A DNA stretch of 64,000 bases from an uncultured Alphaproteobacteria bacterium (GTDB taxonomy: Bacteria > Pseudomonadota > Alphaproteobacteria > RF32 > CAG-239), in contig CAKQTH010000003.1 of the NCBI GenBank assembly GCA_934276635.1, forward strand, positions 1 through 64,000, in the 5' to 3' direction. The notes beneath the pieces were generated by a model. The model was not told the origin of the DNA. It saw only the letters and a program-made list of their open reading frames with translations, and did not search any database. Below, in pieces: positions 26,319 to 35,536 of the stretch. The stretch's first letter is position 1; the number at the start of each line of letters is the position of its first letter. The translations under genes and the position numbers were made by a program.

Positions 26319-27399
26319 GGCACAAATGTTCGGTCAAATAGTTCAAAATCAAAAATCCCTGCGGAGTCGCGCGCAAAAATTCTTTGTCATCAATCAGCAG
26401 ATTTTCTTTTGCTGCCTGCTCCCAAAAATCCCGATTAATAAAATCATCGAATTTTATGCCGCAAATTTGAAAAAACTTTTGCTTATCAATTCCTTGCGTC
26501 AGGCGAATCCCCATAATCAGCAACTCTTCTGCGCGTTCAAAAGGCGTAAGCTCATATATCTGTCGATGATGCTCCGTTGCCCGCAACCCGATTCTCCCGT
26601 GCGCCGATTTTCCGATACCGATATAATCATCTCCCTGCCAATACAAAAGATTATGTTTTGATTCAAAACCTTTTTTCGCATAGTTCGAAACTTCGTATTT
26701 TTCATATCCGAAATTGCGCAAAAAGTTTTCGGTATAAAGGTATAACCGCGCCGCATCGTCATCATTCATCGGAGCGATTCCTTTTTTTTGAAAAACCGTG
26801 CCGTCTTCTATCGTCAACTGATAAAGCGAAATATGTTTAAGGCCGATTTGCGCGGCATACTCAAGCTCTGACCGCCATTTTTCGGCCGTCTGATGCGGCA
26901 ACGCATACATCAAATCTGCCGAATGATTGTCAAAAACGCTCAAAACTTCGTCCAGAGCCTGTTTTGCCTGAGCCGCCGTATGCGTGCGGCCCAAAAAGCG
27001 CAGCTCGTCATCATCAAACGACTGCACTCCGAGCGACAAACGATTAATACCGGCGTTTTTCAAATCCGCAAACAGATTCGGCCTGTCAGTATTCGGATTC
27101 GCCTCAAGCGATATTTCAGGACTTTTCACAACGGAAAACTTTTTTGCAATATGGCTCAACAGCTTTTCAATCAGTTCCGGCCGGATAAGCGATGGAGTCC
27201 CGCCGCCGAAAAATACCGACACGATTTTTTCATCGCCGACAAAGCTGTGATAAAAATCCAAATCAGCAATATATGAATCGATAATTTCTTCTTGCGGAAT
27301 ATTTTTTGCGATTTCTTTATAAAAATCGCAATACGGGCATTTGCTTTTGCAATACGGCCAATGAAAATATATGCCGGCTTTTTTCATATTTTCCGCCAT
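26308..27399 (-). CDS. hemW: Radical SAM heme chaperone HemW
   Basis: 363 aa, radical SAM fold. The cluster motif C-x3-C-x2-C is Cys17, Cys21, Cys24, preceded by IYFHWPYC, and GGGTPS follows. Length and the HWPYC start fit HemW, the heme-binding relative of coproporphyrinogen dehydrogenase HemN, rather than HemN itself. Older annotation may call it an oxygen-independent coproporphyrinogen oxidase. It is the last gene of the lptF-lptD-surA-rsmA-hemW series. Confidence 0.9.
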   Translation of the reverse strand: MAENMKKAGIYFHWPYCKSKCPYCDFYKEIAKNIPQEEIIDSYIADLDFYHSFVGDEKIVSVFFGGGTPSLIRPELIEKLLSHIAKKFSVVKSPEISLEANPNTDRPNLFADLKNAGINRLSLGVQSFDDDELRFLGRTHTAAQAKQALDEVLSVFDNHSADLMYALPHQTAEKWRSELEYAAQIGLKHISLYQLTIEDGTVFQKKGIAPMNDDDAARLYLYTENFLRNFGYEKYEVSNYAKKGFESKHNLLYWQGDDYIGIGKSAHGRIGLRATEHHRQIYELTPFERAEELLIMGIRLTQGIDKQKFFQICGIKFDDFINRDFWEQAAKENLLIDDKEFLRATPQGFLILNYLTEHLCPNR

Positions 27400-27411
27400 A
27401 TTTTGCTCTTT

Positions 27412-28236
27412 CTAAATGTTGTTTGCAAGCTGCAGATATTGTTGCGGAGACACATCTTCCGCCCTGAGCTCAGGAGAAATTTTGAGTTTTTCAAGTATTC
27501 CTGTTATGTTAGGAATTGATTTTAAGCTTTGGCGAATCATTTTTCGGCGCTGCCCGAATGCCAGTTTTGTAATATTTTCCACTTTTGAAAGCTCTTCCGG
27601 CGATGGTTGTTCTTCTTTTGGCAAAAACAGCAAAACGGTTGACCAGATTTTCGGCGCCGGAACAAAACAATTCGGATTGATATCAAACAATTTTATGACC
27701 TGCGTCGTCAACTGCGCCAACACCGACAACCTGCCGTATTCTTTGCTGCCGGTTTCCGCCATAATCCTTTGCGCAACTTCTTTTTGAAACATCAGCGTAA
27801 GACTCTGATATTCTTTTGCATTTTGCAGCCATCCGGTCAACAGCGGCACAGAGATATTATATGGAAGATTGCTGATAATACAACGCGGCGCCGGAACAAT
27901 TTTTGCAACATTTTGCTCCATCGCATCGCCGTGTATAATTTCAAACGAAAACGAATATTCCTCTTTGAGCTCACGCATAATCTCTATGCATCGCTCATCG
28001 GCCTCAATCACGGTAAGAGACTTCGGAAAATGTTGCAAAACCGCACGCGTCAAGCCTCCGGGTCCCGGACCGATTTCGACCGCATTACAATCGGAAAAAT
28101 CTGATTTTTTTTGTTTTTCAAGGCTCTCGCGAACAATTTTGTCGGTAATATTCATATCGAGCAAAAAATTCTGCCCGAGCGATTTTTTTGCCATAAGCCC
28201 GTATTTTTCAACCGTTTCACGCAGTCCCGAAAGCAT
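27412..28236 (-). CDS. rsmA: 16S rRNA dimethyladenosine transferase RsmA (KsgA)
   Basis: Dimethylates the two adjacent adenines in the 16S rRNA 3' hairpin. 274 aa. LMAKKSLGQNFLLD near the start, the SAM-binding AVEIGPGPGGLTRAVL and the catalytic NLPYNISVPLL motif are all intact. The surA-rsmA arrangement is common in proteobacteria; pdxA, which often lies between them, is missing. Confidence 0.97.
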   Translation of the reverse strand: MLSGLRETVEKYGLMAKKSLGQNFLLDMNITDKIVRESLEKQKKSDFSDCNAVEIGPGPGGLTRAVLQHFPKSLTVIEADERCIEIMRELKEEYSFSFEIIHGDAMEQNVAKIVPAPRCIISNLPYNISVPLLTGWLQNAKEYQSLTLMFQKEVAQRIMAETGSKEYGRLSVLAQLTTQVIKLFDINPNCFVPAPKIWSTVLLFLPKEEQPSPEELSKVENITKLAFGQRRKMIRQSLKSIPNITGILEKLKISPELRAEDVSPQQYLQLANNI

Positions 28237-28240
28237 TGCC

Positions 28241-29284
28241 TCAACCTCTTATTTCAATAATCGCGCGGTTGCGGATATCCTGCATCAGGCGGTTTACATA
28301 TTCGTCCGTCTTTTTGTTCTGCAAATATTTTCCGACTTCCTGATCTGACGGAACTTTTGCATTGTCCTTTTGCGGGTTATATTTTGCCATCAGCTTTATA
28401 ATATAATATTTATCGCCGATTCTGACCGCGTCGGATACCGCGCCGTCTTTCATTTTTTCAAGCTGTTTGACAAGTTTTTCATTAAGCGTTTCTTTATTGA
28501 CCCAGCCGAGATTTCCGCCTCGTCCAGCAGATGCGCTTCCCGAAAATTGCATTGCATAGAGTTCAAACCGCGGATCTTCTCGCAAAACCGCCACCAAATC
28601 TTCTATACTGCGGGCATTTTTGACCGGAATCACAATTTCTGAAATCATATATCGACTTTTTTGCAAATCCTGTTCAATATCTTTCTTTTCCTGCTTAATT
28701 TCAGCGGGCGTAACCTGAGCATATGCGCCGGCTTTTTTGGATATCAGTTTTTGCCATGCCGCATCTGCCTCAATTTTTGTTTTCAGACTGCTGATATTCA
28801 CCCCGTCAAGCGCCAACACCTGCTCAAGTTTTTCAAGCGGAATTTTGTTGCTTTTGGCAAAAGCGGCCAATGACGCCTGAATTTCTTTTTCGGGTATGGT
28901 AATTCCGTTTTTGCGCGCTTCCACAATTTTGAGTTTTTCATCAATCAGCGACTGCATAACCCGCTGCATAATCATATCCTTTGTTTTTGCGTTATACAAA
29001 ATTCCGGTATTTACAACAAACATATTGACCGAACTTTGCAAATCGTTGCTTGAAATTATATCGCCGTTGACCAACGCCACAATTTTATATTTTCCGCCGA
29101 AAAGTTTTACGGGTTTCGGGCGCTGCGGTTCCTGCGGCACGGGCTCGCTTGCCTGCGCAATCTGCGGCGCGGGCTGTTGCGGCTGCATCGCATCAATCTC
29201 CGACTGTCTGAAAACAACCGACTGCGCAAACGCGACAGAGGCAAAACAAATATACGCAGACATCATCAACAAAAATTTTTTCAT
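28241..29284 (-). CDS. surA: Periplasmic chaperone / peptidyl-prolyl isomerase SurA
   Basis: 347 aa. Signal peptide (cleavage after residue ~20, SVAFAQ), a Pro/Gln-rich linker (residues 31-58), an N-terminal SurA helical domain beginning IVALVNGDIISSNDLQ, and one parvulin domain (about 205-305, with GRGGNLGWVNKETL). E. coli SurA has two parvulin domains; alphaproteobacterial versions often have one. It chaperones outer-membrane proteins, and it lies 12 bases after lptD, whose product is a likely client. Confidence 0.9.
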   Translation of the reverse strand: MKKFLLMMSAYICFASVAFAQSVVFRQSEIDAMQPQQPAPQIAQASEPVPQEPQRPKPVKLFGGKYKIVALVNGDIISSNDLQSSVNMFVVNTGILYNAKTKDMIMQRVMQSLIDEKLKIVEARKNGITIPEKEIQASLAAFAKSNKIPLEKLEQVLALDGVNISSLKTKIEADAAWQKLISKKAGAYAQVTPAEIKQEKKDIEQDLQKSRYMISEIVIPVKNARSIEDLVAVLREDPRFELYAMQFSGSASAGRGGNLGWVNKETLNEKLVKQLEKMKDGAVSDAVRIGDKYYIIKLMAKYNPQKDNAKVPSDQEVGKYLQNKKTDEYVNRLMQDIRNRAIIEIRG

Positions 29285-29296
29285 CTCAAAATTCTC

Positions 29297-31558
29297 CTAT
29301 GCTCCAAAACCGCCCAAGGTTTTCAAATAAAAAGTAAAGCCGAATTCATATCCGTTGTCAAGACTCGGGTCGCTGGAATTATAGCGGCTGATTTTCCCGA
29401 TAAGTTTCAGGCACTCGTCTTCATAAATCAAACTTCCGCCATGCTCAAGCGAACCGCCGTCTTTCGTCAGATCCTGACGGTTAAACAAAGTCACGCTCCA
29501 ATCTTTTGTGAGTTGCGAAGAAACAGCGGTATAGAGCTCTTGTCGTTCGTCTATATTTTCCGAATAATGAGCATTATCCCTCAAATATATGTATGAAATA
29601 TAAAAGTTTAAGATATCGGAACCGATTTTTGCGCCCAATTCGCTGTATCTGACCGAAAGATTGTCCTTATCCAGCCTAAAACGATAGTTAAAATCAAGAT
29701 ATTCGCTCGGCGCGGCATAAATTCGGCCGACATAATCCGTCAGATTTCCTTTTTCGTTAATCTGTGAGGTAAAACTTTCTGTCCTGTTAAAACGATAGCT
29801 TTGCGCAATAAATGCAGATGTGCGGCCTGTATATTCACCATATGAGCTCCAGTTAAAACCATAGCTGATGCGGCTGCCGGTATCGTTTCGGTCATATCCG
29901 GAATATCTGTCCAAATCCAAAATGTTCGTATCATCAAGGTCTACATCCTGGCTGTCTTCATTCGGAATTTTTCTGTCTTTGTTGCCGCCGTTCGGAGCCA
30001 GCACCGCGACGATAACCGGTTCTAAAATCTGGCGCGATGTTTCGGAGGCGCGAATCAGCGGATATTTCCATTCCACGCCCAACTGCGGAAAAATTCTGTA
30101 AGTTTCGCCGGTAAATTCTTCATTTTGGGTATTTTTATAGCTGTTGACATAATACAAATCAGATTTTACGGACGCCACAAATTTATACTTTTCGCCAATC
30201 GGGCTGGTATATGGCAAAACCCACGAATTTATCATTGTCGCGCGCTGCGTACTTTGAGAATCTTCATGATAAATCGAGGCAAAATCAAATGTGTTTTTGA
30301 AATACGAGCCGATAGAAGACGAATCGCTGATATTTTCATATGTCATAAGCGGAAGAACCAGAGGTTTGTTGCTGTCCTGACGCAAATATTCATTACGGTC
30401 GTTTTCTCTGAGGTTGTAACTGATAAGCGTGTAATAATAAGCGCTTATTGCCGCATAATCCCGATTGTCATACCCCTGCAGATTTACATTTGATATCAGC
30501 CACGCATCATCTTTTTGCGCCAGCGACAATTCTTTCAAATATAAATCATCAGAAACATAGTTTATATCCGCGTCGGCCACCCAAAAATCCGTCAATTCAT
30601 AACGGCCTTTAGCAAAAATATTTCCTCTGTGCTCCTTGCGGTCAGACGCCGTATCGTTAAGGTACGACCCCGTAAAATCAATTTCTCCGGAATAAGTATA
30701 TGCCTCATATCTTCCGCCGATTATCGGATTTTTACCGGTTGACAATATTGGGTTAAATGTAAAATTTTGATGATCGGAAACATCAAAAAAATACGGAGTT
30801 TCAAGCGTTGCTCCCAAATAAGAGTTGCTTCCGATTGTTGGAGATAAAAAGCCGGAACGGCGCTTTACCGACGGATCAGGGTGCGACAAAAACGGCGTAT
30901 AAAGAACCGGAATATTTTTTACCTTCAAAACCGCATCATTATAGTTTATGTTTTGGCTTTCGGCATCGTGTTTGACTTTGCGGGCATTAATCTGCCAAAG
31001 CGGGTGCTTTCCTTCGCAAAAATCGCACGGAGTATACATTGCGTCTTCAACCACTTTGTCATTGTTTTGGCGTTTGCGGAATGACTTTGCAAAAACCTTT
31101 GTGCCGTCAACCATTTCCACCTTGATTTTTTCCATAAACGCACGACTCATGTGATCGGAAAGCTCGACATTGTCGGCATATACCACATTGCCACCTTCTT
31201 CACTCAAGCGAACATTCCCGACCGCCGAAATGCTGTCGTTTTTCTGATTATAAATCACCTTGTCGGCATTAAGCTTCATTGTCGAATACAAAATCTCGAC
31301 ATTTCCGGACGCGGTAACCGTGCCGTTTTTGTTGTCGCTTTCCATTGTATCGGCGCTGAAATCTATGTCATCAGTATCATCCTTCGGCCCCGAAACAATT
31401 TGCGTAATATTCTGCGACGGATTGACTTCGGCAAACGGAGACGCGTTTTCTTTTTTTCGCGGTTCGCCGGCAACTTTTTCTCTGGCCGCAACCGCTCCTG
31501 AAACTATTCCCAGAACAAGCGTCAGCAACAAAAATATTTTTGCGATACTTTTATGCAT
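29297..31558 (-). CDS. lptD: LPS-assembly protein LptD
   Basis: Outer-membrane beta-barrel that inserts LPS, 753 aa. Signal peptide, then an OstA/LptA-like beta-jellyroll (DFSADTMESDNKNGTVTASG near residue 70), then a long barrel with alternating strands ending in Phe-Gly-Phe-Thr-Phe-type C-terminus (GYEFGFTFYLKTLGGFGA). The ATG at 31558 has GGGGA 8 bases upstream and overlaps the lptF stop by 8 bases; an upstream TTG is less likely. Cys pairs near residue 176 (CDFC) and near the C-terminus (DECLK) suggest the disulfides needed for activity. Confidence 0.95.
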   Translation of the reverse strand: MHKSIAKIFLLLTLVLGIVSGAVAAREKVAGEPRKKENASPFAEVNPSQNITQIVSGPKDDTDDIDFSADTMESDNKNGTVTASGNVEILYSTMKLNADKVIYNQKNDSISAVGNVRLSEEGGNVVYADNVELSDHMSRAFMEKIKVEMVDGTKVFAKSFRKRQNNDKVVEDAMYTPCDFCEGKHPLWQINARKVKHDAESQNINYNDAVLKVKNIPVLYTPFLSHPDPSVKRRSGFLSPTIGSNSYLGATLETPYFFDVSDHQNFTFNPILSTGKNPIIGGRYEAYTYSGEIDFTGSYLNDTASDRKEHRGNIFAKGRYELTDFWVADADINYVSDDLYLKELSLAQKDDAWLISNVNLQGYDNRDYAAISAYYYTLISYNLRENDRNEYLRQDSNKPLVLPLMTYENISDSSSIGSYFKNTFDFASIYHEDSQSTQRATMINSWVLPYTSPIGEKYKFVASVKSDLYYVNSYKNTQNEEFTGETYRIFPQLGVEWKYPLIRASETSRQILEPVIVAVLAPNGGNKDRKIPNEDSQDVDLDDTNILDLDRYSGYDRNDTGSRISYGFNWSSYGEYTGRTSAFIAQSYRFNRTESFTSQINEKGNLTDYVGRIYAAPSEYLDFNYRFRLDKDNLSVRYSELGAKIGSDILNFYISYIYLRDNAHYSENIDERQELYTAVSSQLTKDWSVTLFNRQDLTKDGGSLEHGGSLIYEDECLKLIGKISRYNSSDPSLDNGYEFGFTFYLKTLGGFGA

Positions 31559-32678
31559 CTTCAAATCCCCGATATTTTTTTCTGAAAAACCGCAGGTTCG
31601 GATTATAAAACAACAGCATATAAAAGCATACGAACAGCGGGAACAAACAATTAAGATACATCAGCGGCAAAAAATATAACGATGATTGCGTCAAATTTGA
31701 AAATGCCAAATCGCCGGCCTGAATCGCAATCATTGCCGCCACAGATCCGAGCACGATTTTTGTTTGTCCTCTGCGGTTAAAATTCCCGACCAAAAGCCCC
31801 GTGCAACCCAAAAGAGAAAGGACCAGAGCATATATCGGGCTCAAAATACGCTTATTCCCTTCAACGATATATCTGCGGATTTCCACCTCGCTGAGCGACG
31901 CGTCATCTTTTGCGTTCAGCAACTCGAACAAGGTTTTTGAGCGCGCACCGGCTTCTTTTTTCTGCTTTTGTTCAAAGTTGCCGATTTCCACCGAATATCT
32001 CTCAAAAGAAAGCGATGAAAAACTGTAATCCTTGGTGTTAACCTCTTGCCGCGAGCCTTTCACCAAAATAATTCTCGGACCAGCATCGGAATAGATTATG
32101 CGGCCTCTTTCGGCGGAAAACGTAACCTTTGTGCCTACTTTGCGCTCATCGTTAACCAAAATTCCGCTAACCGAACCATCGTCTTCGTGCCCGCTGATAA
32201 ACACCGTCAGATTCGGCTGAACCTGTGTAAATTCACCTTCTTTAAGTAGCAAATGAGTTGCATCGTTTTTCACCTGCCACTGCAGCTCGTTCAGCTTTCT
32301 TTCTGCGGCAAAAACCACATAGTTATTTACATAAAAGCAAAAACAGGTCAAAAACAACCCGACATAAATCGCAGGTTTGGCATTTTGCAGAGGACCGATT
32401 CCGGCCGCCTGAATCACTGGGATCTCTCTGTCCATAACCATTCGGTTATAAACAAACAACGATGCGGTAAACAACGCAATCGGCGCAAGAATGATAAAAA
32501 GCCTCGGCATCAGCATTGATGTCATTTCAATAAACAAAAACAGCGGCAATCCTTTGCTCGTCACCATTCCCATAAAACGAAGCGATTGCGTAAGCCACAA
32601 AATCGACAGCAATGAAAAAACAACCAACAGAAATCCGACCAAAATCTGTTTTGATATATATTTGTTCAATATTTTCAT
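31551..32678 (-). CDS. lptF: LPS export permease, LptF/LptG family
   Basis: Inner-membrane permease of the LptB2FG exporter, 375 aa from the ATG at 32678 (MKILNKYISKQILVGF). Three N-terminal and three C-terminal membrane segments flank a periplasmic beta-jellyroll (about residues 125-255). Only one LptF/G homologue lies here; alphaproteobacteria usually have lptF and lptG side by side before lptD, so the partner must be elsewhere, and choosing F over G is tentative. A consensus -10 lies right before the ATG and there is no ribosome-binding site (see promoter entry). Confidence 0.88.
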   Translation of the reverse strand: MKILNKYISKQILVGFLLVVFSLLSILWLTQSLRFMGMVTSKGLPLFLFIEMTSMLMPRLFIILAPIALFTASLFVYNRMVMDREIPVIQAAGIGPLQNAKPAIYVGLFLTCFCFYVNNYVVFAAERKLNELQWQVKNDATHLLLKEGEFTQVQPNLTVFISGHEDDGSVSGILVNDERKVGTKVTFSAERGRIIYSDAGPRIILVKGSRQEVNTKDYSFSSLSFERYSVEIGNFEQKQKKEAGARSKTLFELLNAKDDASLSEVEIRRYIVEGNKRILSPIYALVLSLLGCTGLLVGNFNRRGQTKIVLGSVAAMIAIQAGDLAFSNLTQSSLYFLPLMYLNCLFPLFVCFYMLLFYNPNLRFFRKKYRGFEDA

Positions 32679-32685
32679 ACGGCGG

Positions 32686-32691
32686 ATTATA
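32686..32691 (-). promoter_or_regulatory. -10 element for a leaderless lptF mRNA
   Basis: TATAAT ends 7 bases before the lptF ATG, so transcription should begin at or within a base or two of the start codon. No Shine-Dalgarno sequence is present. The -35 region is only T-rich (TTTTTT). Confidence 0.55.
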
Positions 32692-32706
32692 ACAAAAGAT
32701 TCCAAT

Positions 32707-32745
32707 AAAAAAACTAATATTTTAGAATAACCACAAAATATTAGC
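32707..32745 (-). terminator. Rho-independent terminator after grpE
   Basis: Stem CTAATATTTT/AAAATATTAG (32714-32723 with 32735-32744), 11-base loop, then seven T on the minus strand. It isolates grpE from the lptF promoter. Confidence 0.9.
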
Positions 32746-32770
32746 TTTTTTATCGAAAATTTCGGCGATA

Positions 32771-33349
32771 TCAGAGTTCAATCTGCGGCTTTTTGGTAAC
32801 AACGACCATCGCTTCACGCAAAATTCTGTCGCCTATCATATATCCGGTCTGCAATTCGGCAACAACTGTGCCGTTTTCTTTTTCGTTATCTTCAACTTCT
32901 TGAACCACGCGGTGAAAATTCGGATTAAAAACGGTGTTCATCGCGTCCATTTTTTTGATGCCGAATTTTTCAAAAACTTTAGTAAGCTCATTTTGCGTCA
33001 GCTTAATTCCCTCGAGTAAACCACTGGCATTTTGTGCGCCGTTTTGCGCCGCATCAATTGCGCGCTGCAGATTGTCGGCAACTCCGAGCAAATCTTTTGC
33101 AAATGACGATATCGCATATTTATTGTTCTTTTCTATTTCGGCAGCGCATCTTTTTTTGAGGTTTTCCATATCGGCAAGCGCACGCAAAAAATCGTCTTTC
33201 AGTTTGTCGCGTTCTTCCTGCAAAGTCTCAATCATATTTTGTGCTTCAGCATGTTCATCGAGAACATTTTTTTCCGCAAAATTTTCTTCTTCAAAATTTT
33301 CCACAGAATTTTCTTCCGGCATTTCGTGTTTTTTATAATCTTTTTTCAT
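32771..33349 (-). CDS. grpE: Nucleotide exchange factor GrpE
   Basis: DnaK cochaperone, 192 aa. An acidic, disordered N-terminus, a long helix (ENLKKRCAAEIEKNNKYAIS near residue 65) and the C-terminal beta-wing (VFNPNFHRVVQEVE, then TGYMIGDRILREAMVVV) are diagnostic. It is monocistronic here between its own promoter and terminator; hrcA and dnaK are not adjacent. Confidence 0.97.
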   Translation of the reverse strand: MKKDYKKHEMPEENSVENFEEENFAEKNVLDEHAEAQNMIETLQEERDKLKDDFLRALADMENLKKRCAAEIEKNNKYAISSFAKDLLGVADNLQRAIDAAQNGAQNASGLLEGIKLTQNELTKVFEKFGIKKMDAMNTVFNPNFHRVVQEVEDNEKENGTVVAELQTGYMIGDRILREAMVVVTKKPQIEL

Positions 33350-33390
33350 TTTCCGCCCTTTAATTTATATACAAAAGTCTTATATCAAAG

Positions 33391-33419
33391 AAGTTAGTTA
33401 CAAAAAACCACAAAGTCAA
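33391..33419 (-). promoter_or_regulatory. grpE promoter
   Basis: TTGACT (33419-33414), 17 bases, TAACTT (33396-33391). The -35 sits in CTTGACTTT, which partly resembles a heat-shock sigma-32 box, but the matching CCCCAT -10 is absent. Confidence 0.45.
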
Positions 33420-33436
33420 GAGTTTCAAAAATTTTG

Positions 33437-33465
33437 TTGTATTTTATGTGTCATTGTGCTACATT
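33437..33465 (+). promoter_or_regulatory. Promoter of the glycogen-synthase-like gene
   Basis: TTGTAT (33437-33442), 17 bases, TACATT (33460-33465), 35 bases before the ATG. The -10 is the same as that of rpoB. Confidence 0.55.
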
Positions 33466-33499
33466 ATGCGACAATTACTTTGTAGATTAAGAGGAAAAA

Positions 33500-35536
33500 A
33501 TGACCAGAACATATATCAATAACGAAAAACCCGCATCTTTTTTGCCGAATGACTTTAACAAAAAGAAATTTGCGGTATCTTATTCTCCGGTCAGCAACCC
33601 TTATCTCAAAGACATTCAAAACTCAGCCCGAAAAACCTGTTTAGGCAAAAGAGAATGGCCGCAGATTGACACCATTTCAACCTGGATGGTAACCGCCGAA
33701 ACCGCAACTTTTATGAAGTGGGGCGGATTGGGCATGGTCGCCTCCGAGTTGGCCGAATCGTTCAACTGCTGTTTTGGCAAAGACGGGCACTCGTGCACAG
33801 TTGTAACCCCGCTGTATTTGGGCAACACCGGAAAGAAAAAAACATCTTTTGAAAATGATATATATTTCGGCGCTGAAAACAAACAAATACCGCTTCAAAA
33901 AATCTGTCGGTTGTCGGTTCCGTTTATGAACGAGCATCAAAAGCTTGTCGGGCACAATACCGATGTTTTTTGCGGAAATTTCAACGGAGTTGATTATATC
34001 TTTTTGAGCAACAACCGCTTTTTTTCGATAAATCCGCACAAAGACAATCCGCCGGCTCAAGACGGCTGCTATGTGTTAAACGAATTTAATATCAACGAAG
34101 TTGAAAGATTTGCATTCTTTTCAAAGGCTGTATACTGCTTGCTTGAAAAAATCTGCAAAAGAGGAATAAAAGGCCTCAAAAAACCGAACTCGGTTATTGC
34201 TAACGATTGGCACAGCGGTGCGCTCTCCGGCCTTACAAAATATTTTACCGCCGCAAAATTGATGCAAAATCAGATAGAAAAGCCTTTGGCCGATGAACTG
34301 CACAATATGCCGATTATTCATATTGCGCATCATTTAGGCTATCAGGGCTGGGATTATGAGAACACCGCAAAAATCCTTAATTCGTTGTATGAAGGTTTGG
34401 CTTCCGTTGTGTTCAAAAATGCCAAAACCACCAAAAACAACAATCCGCGGACGCAAAATACCCTTATCGTCCACGACTGTTACAATCAGGCTTCCTGCAA
34501 TTTCAATCTTGCCGACCGCGTGGTTACGGTTTCCAAAAACTATTTGGAAGAAACATCAAAAGAAAAATGTTTCGGCTATGATTTTCGCGATATTCTTAAG
34601 ATTAGAAAAGACCATCGCAACTTTTTCGGCATTGTAAACGGATATGAAAAAAATTTGATTTCGCCGAACAAAGATAAAATCAATCACTTGAACGAATATT
34701 TTAAAGACTTTGATTTCAGGGTTTTTGACGACAATTCTTTATATAACAAACTGCATAACAAACAAGAATTTATCAGGCTCCTCTCAAAGCTGGCATCTGA
34801 TGAAAAATATAAGGAACAGACCATTCCGTTGGTCGACATCTACAAATTTGACGACATTTTCGGCTCAATCAAAAACTTTAAGAAAACGCCGATAATCTGC
34901 GCAACCAGCCGATTGGTTGAACAAAAAGGCTATGACATCGCAACTCAGGCAATTATCAACCTGATAAAAGAGCACGCCGACCTGCATAAAGAATATCCGA
35001 TTGTGGTAATGGGCGGCGCCGGAAACAAGCACTGCTTTGAAACTCTCGGAAGGTTGAAAGATACCATTGCTCAGTCTTATCCCGAGATTGCAAAACGCAT
35101 CTTTGTCTTTTGCGGATATAAAGACGAGTTTGCTTATGCAATCCAACTAGCGTCCGACTTTTATATGATGCCATCAAAATTTGAGCCGTGCGGGCTTACA
35201 CAGATGGAGGCCATGGCAAAAGGCGCTCTTCCGATTGCAATGTCCACCGGCGGCTTAGTTGATACTATTGACGACGGGATTGACGGGTTTCGCACCAAAG
35301 TATTTTTCACCGACAACAACACAAAAGTATACGGCGACAATCGCAGTGCAAAAAGGCTTGAAAACAACACCAACGCCTATGCCGAAACCATATGGCGCGC
35401 GCTCTGCCTGTTTTATTCAAAACCGCAAAAGCTCAAAGTTATGACTCAAAACGCAATGCGCAAAGATTTCAGTTGGAAAATCGAAAAAGGCTCGATTTAT
35501 AAATATTTCAACCTGCTGAAAACCGGACATTTATAA
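33500..35536 (+). CDS. Glycogen/starch synthase-like glycosyltransferase (GT5)
   Basis: 678 aa, well above the ~480 aa usual for bacterial GlgA. The GT5 start is recognisable near residues 65-84 (TAETATFMKWGGLGMVASEL, the counterpart of the ADP-glucose-binding K-x-GGLGDV, with Trp for Gly/Thr). VIANDWHSG near 230 and the C-terminal donor-site motif SKFEPCGLTQMEAMAKG near 558-575 follow. Extra length comes from a ~60-residue N-terminal extension and insertions in the middle (about 290-460). No glgB, glgC or glgP is near, so the alpha-glucan substrate is inferred from family only. The ribosome-binding site AAGAGGA sets the start. Confidence 0.8.
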   Translation: MTRTYINNEKPASFLPNDFNKKKFAVSYSPVSNPYLKDIQNSARKTCLGKREWPQIDTISTWMVTAETATFMKWGGLGMVASELAESFNCCFGKDGHSCTVVTPLYLGNTGKKKTSFENDIYFGAENKQIPLQKICRLSVPFMNEHQKLVGHNTDVFCGNFNGVDYIFLSNNRFFSINPHKDNPPAQDGCYVLNEFNINEVERFAFFSKAVYCLLEKICKRGIKGLKKPNSVIANDWHSGALSGLTKYFTAAKLMQNQIEKPLADELHNMPIIHIAHHLGYQGWDYENTAKILNSLYEGLASVVFKNAKTTKNNNPRTQNTLIVHDCYNQASCNFNLADRVVTVSKNYLEETSKEKCFGYDFRDILKIRKDHRNFFGIVNGYEKNLISPNKDKINHLNEYFKDFDFRVFDDNSLYNKLHNKQEFIRLLSKLASDEKYKEQTIPLVDIYKFDDIFGSIKNFKKTPIICATSRLVEQKGYDIATQAIINLIKEHADLHKEYPIVVMGGAGNKHCFETLGRLKDTIAQSYPEIAKRIFVFCGYKDEFAYAIQLASDFYMMPSKFEPCGLTQMEAMAKGALPIAMSTGGLVDTIDDGIDGFRTKVFFTDNNTKVYGDNRSAKRLENNTNAYAETIWRALCLFYSKPQKLKVMTQNAMRKDFSWKIEKGSIYKYFNLLKTGHL

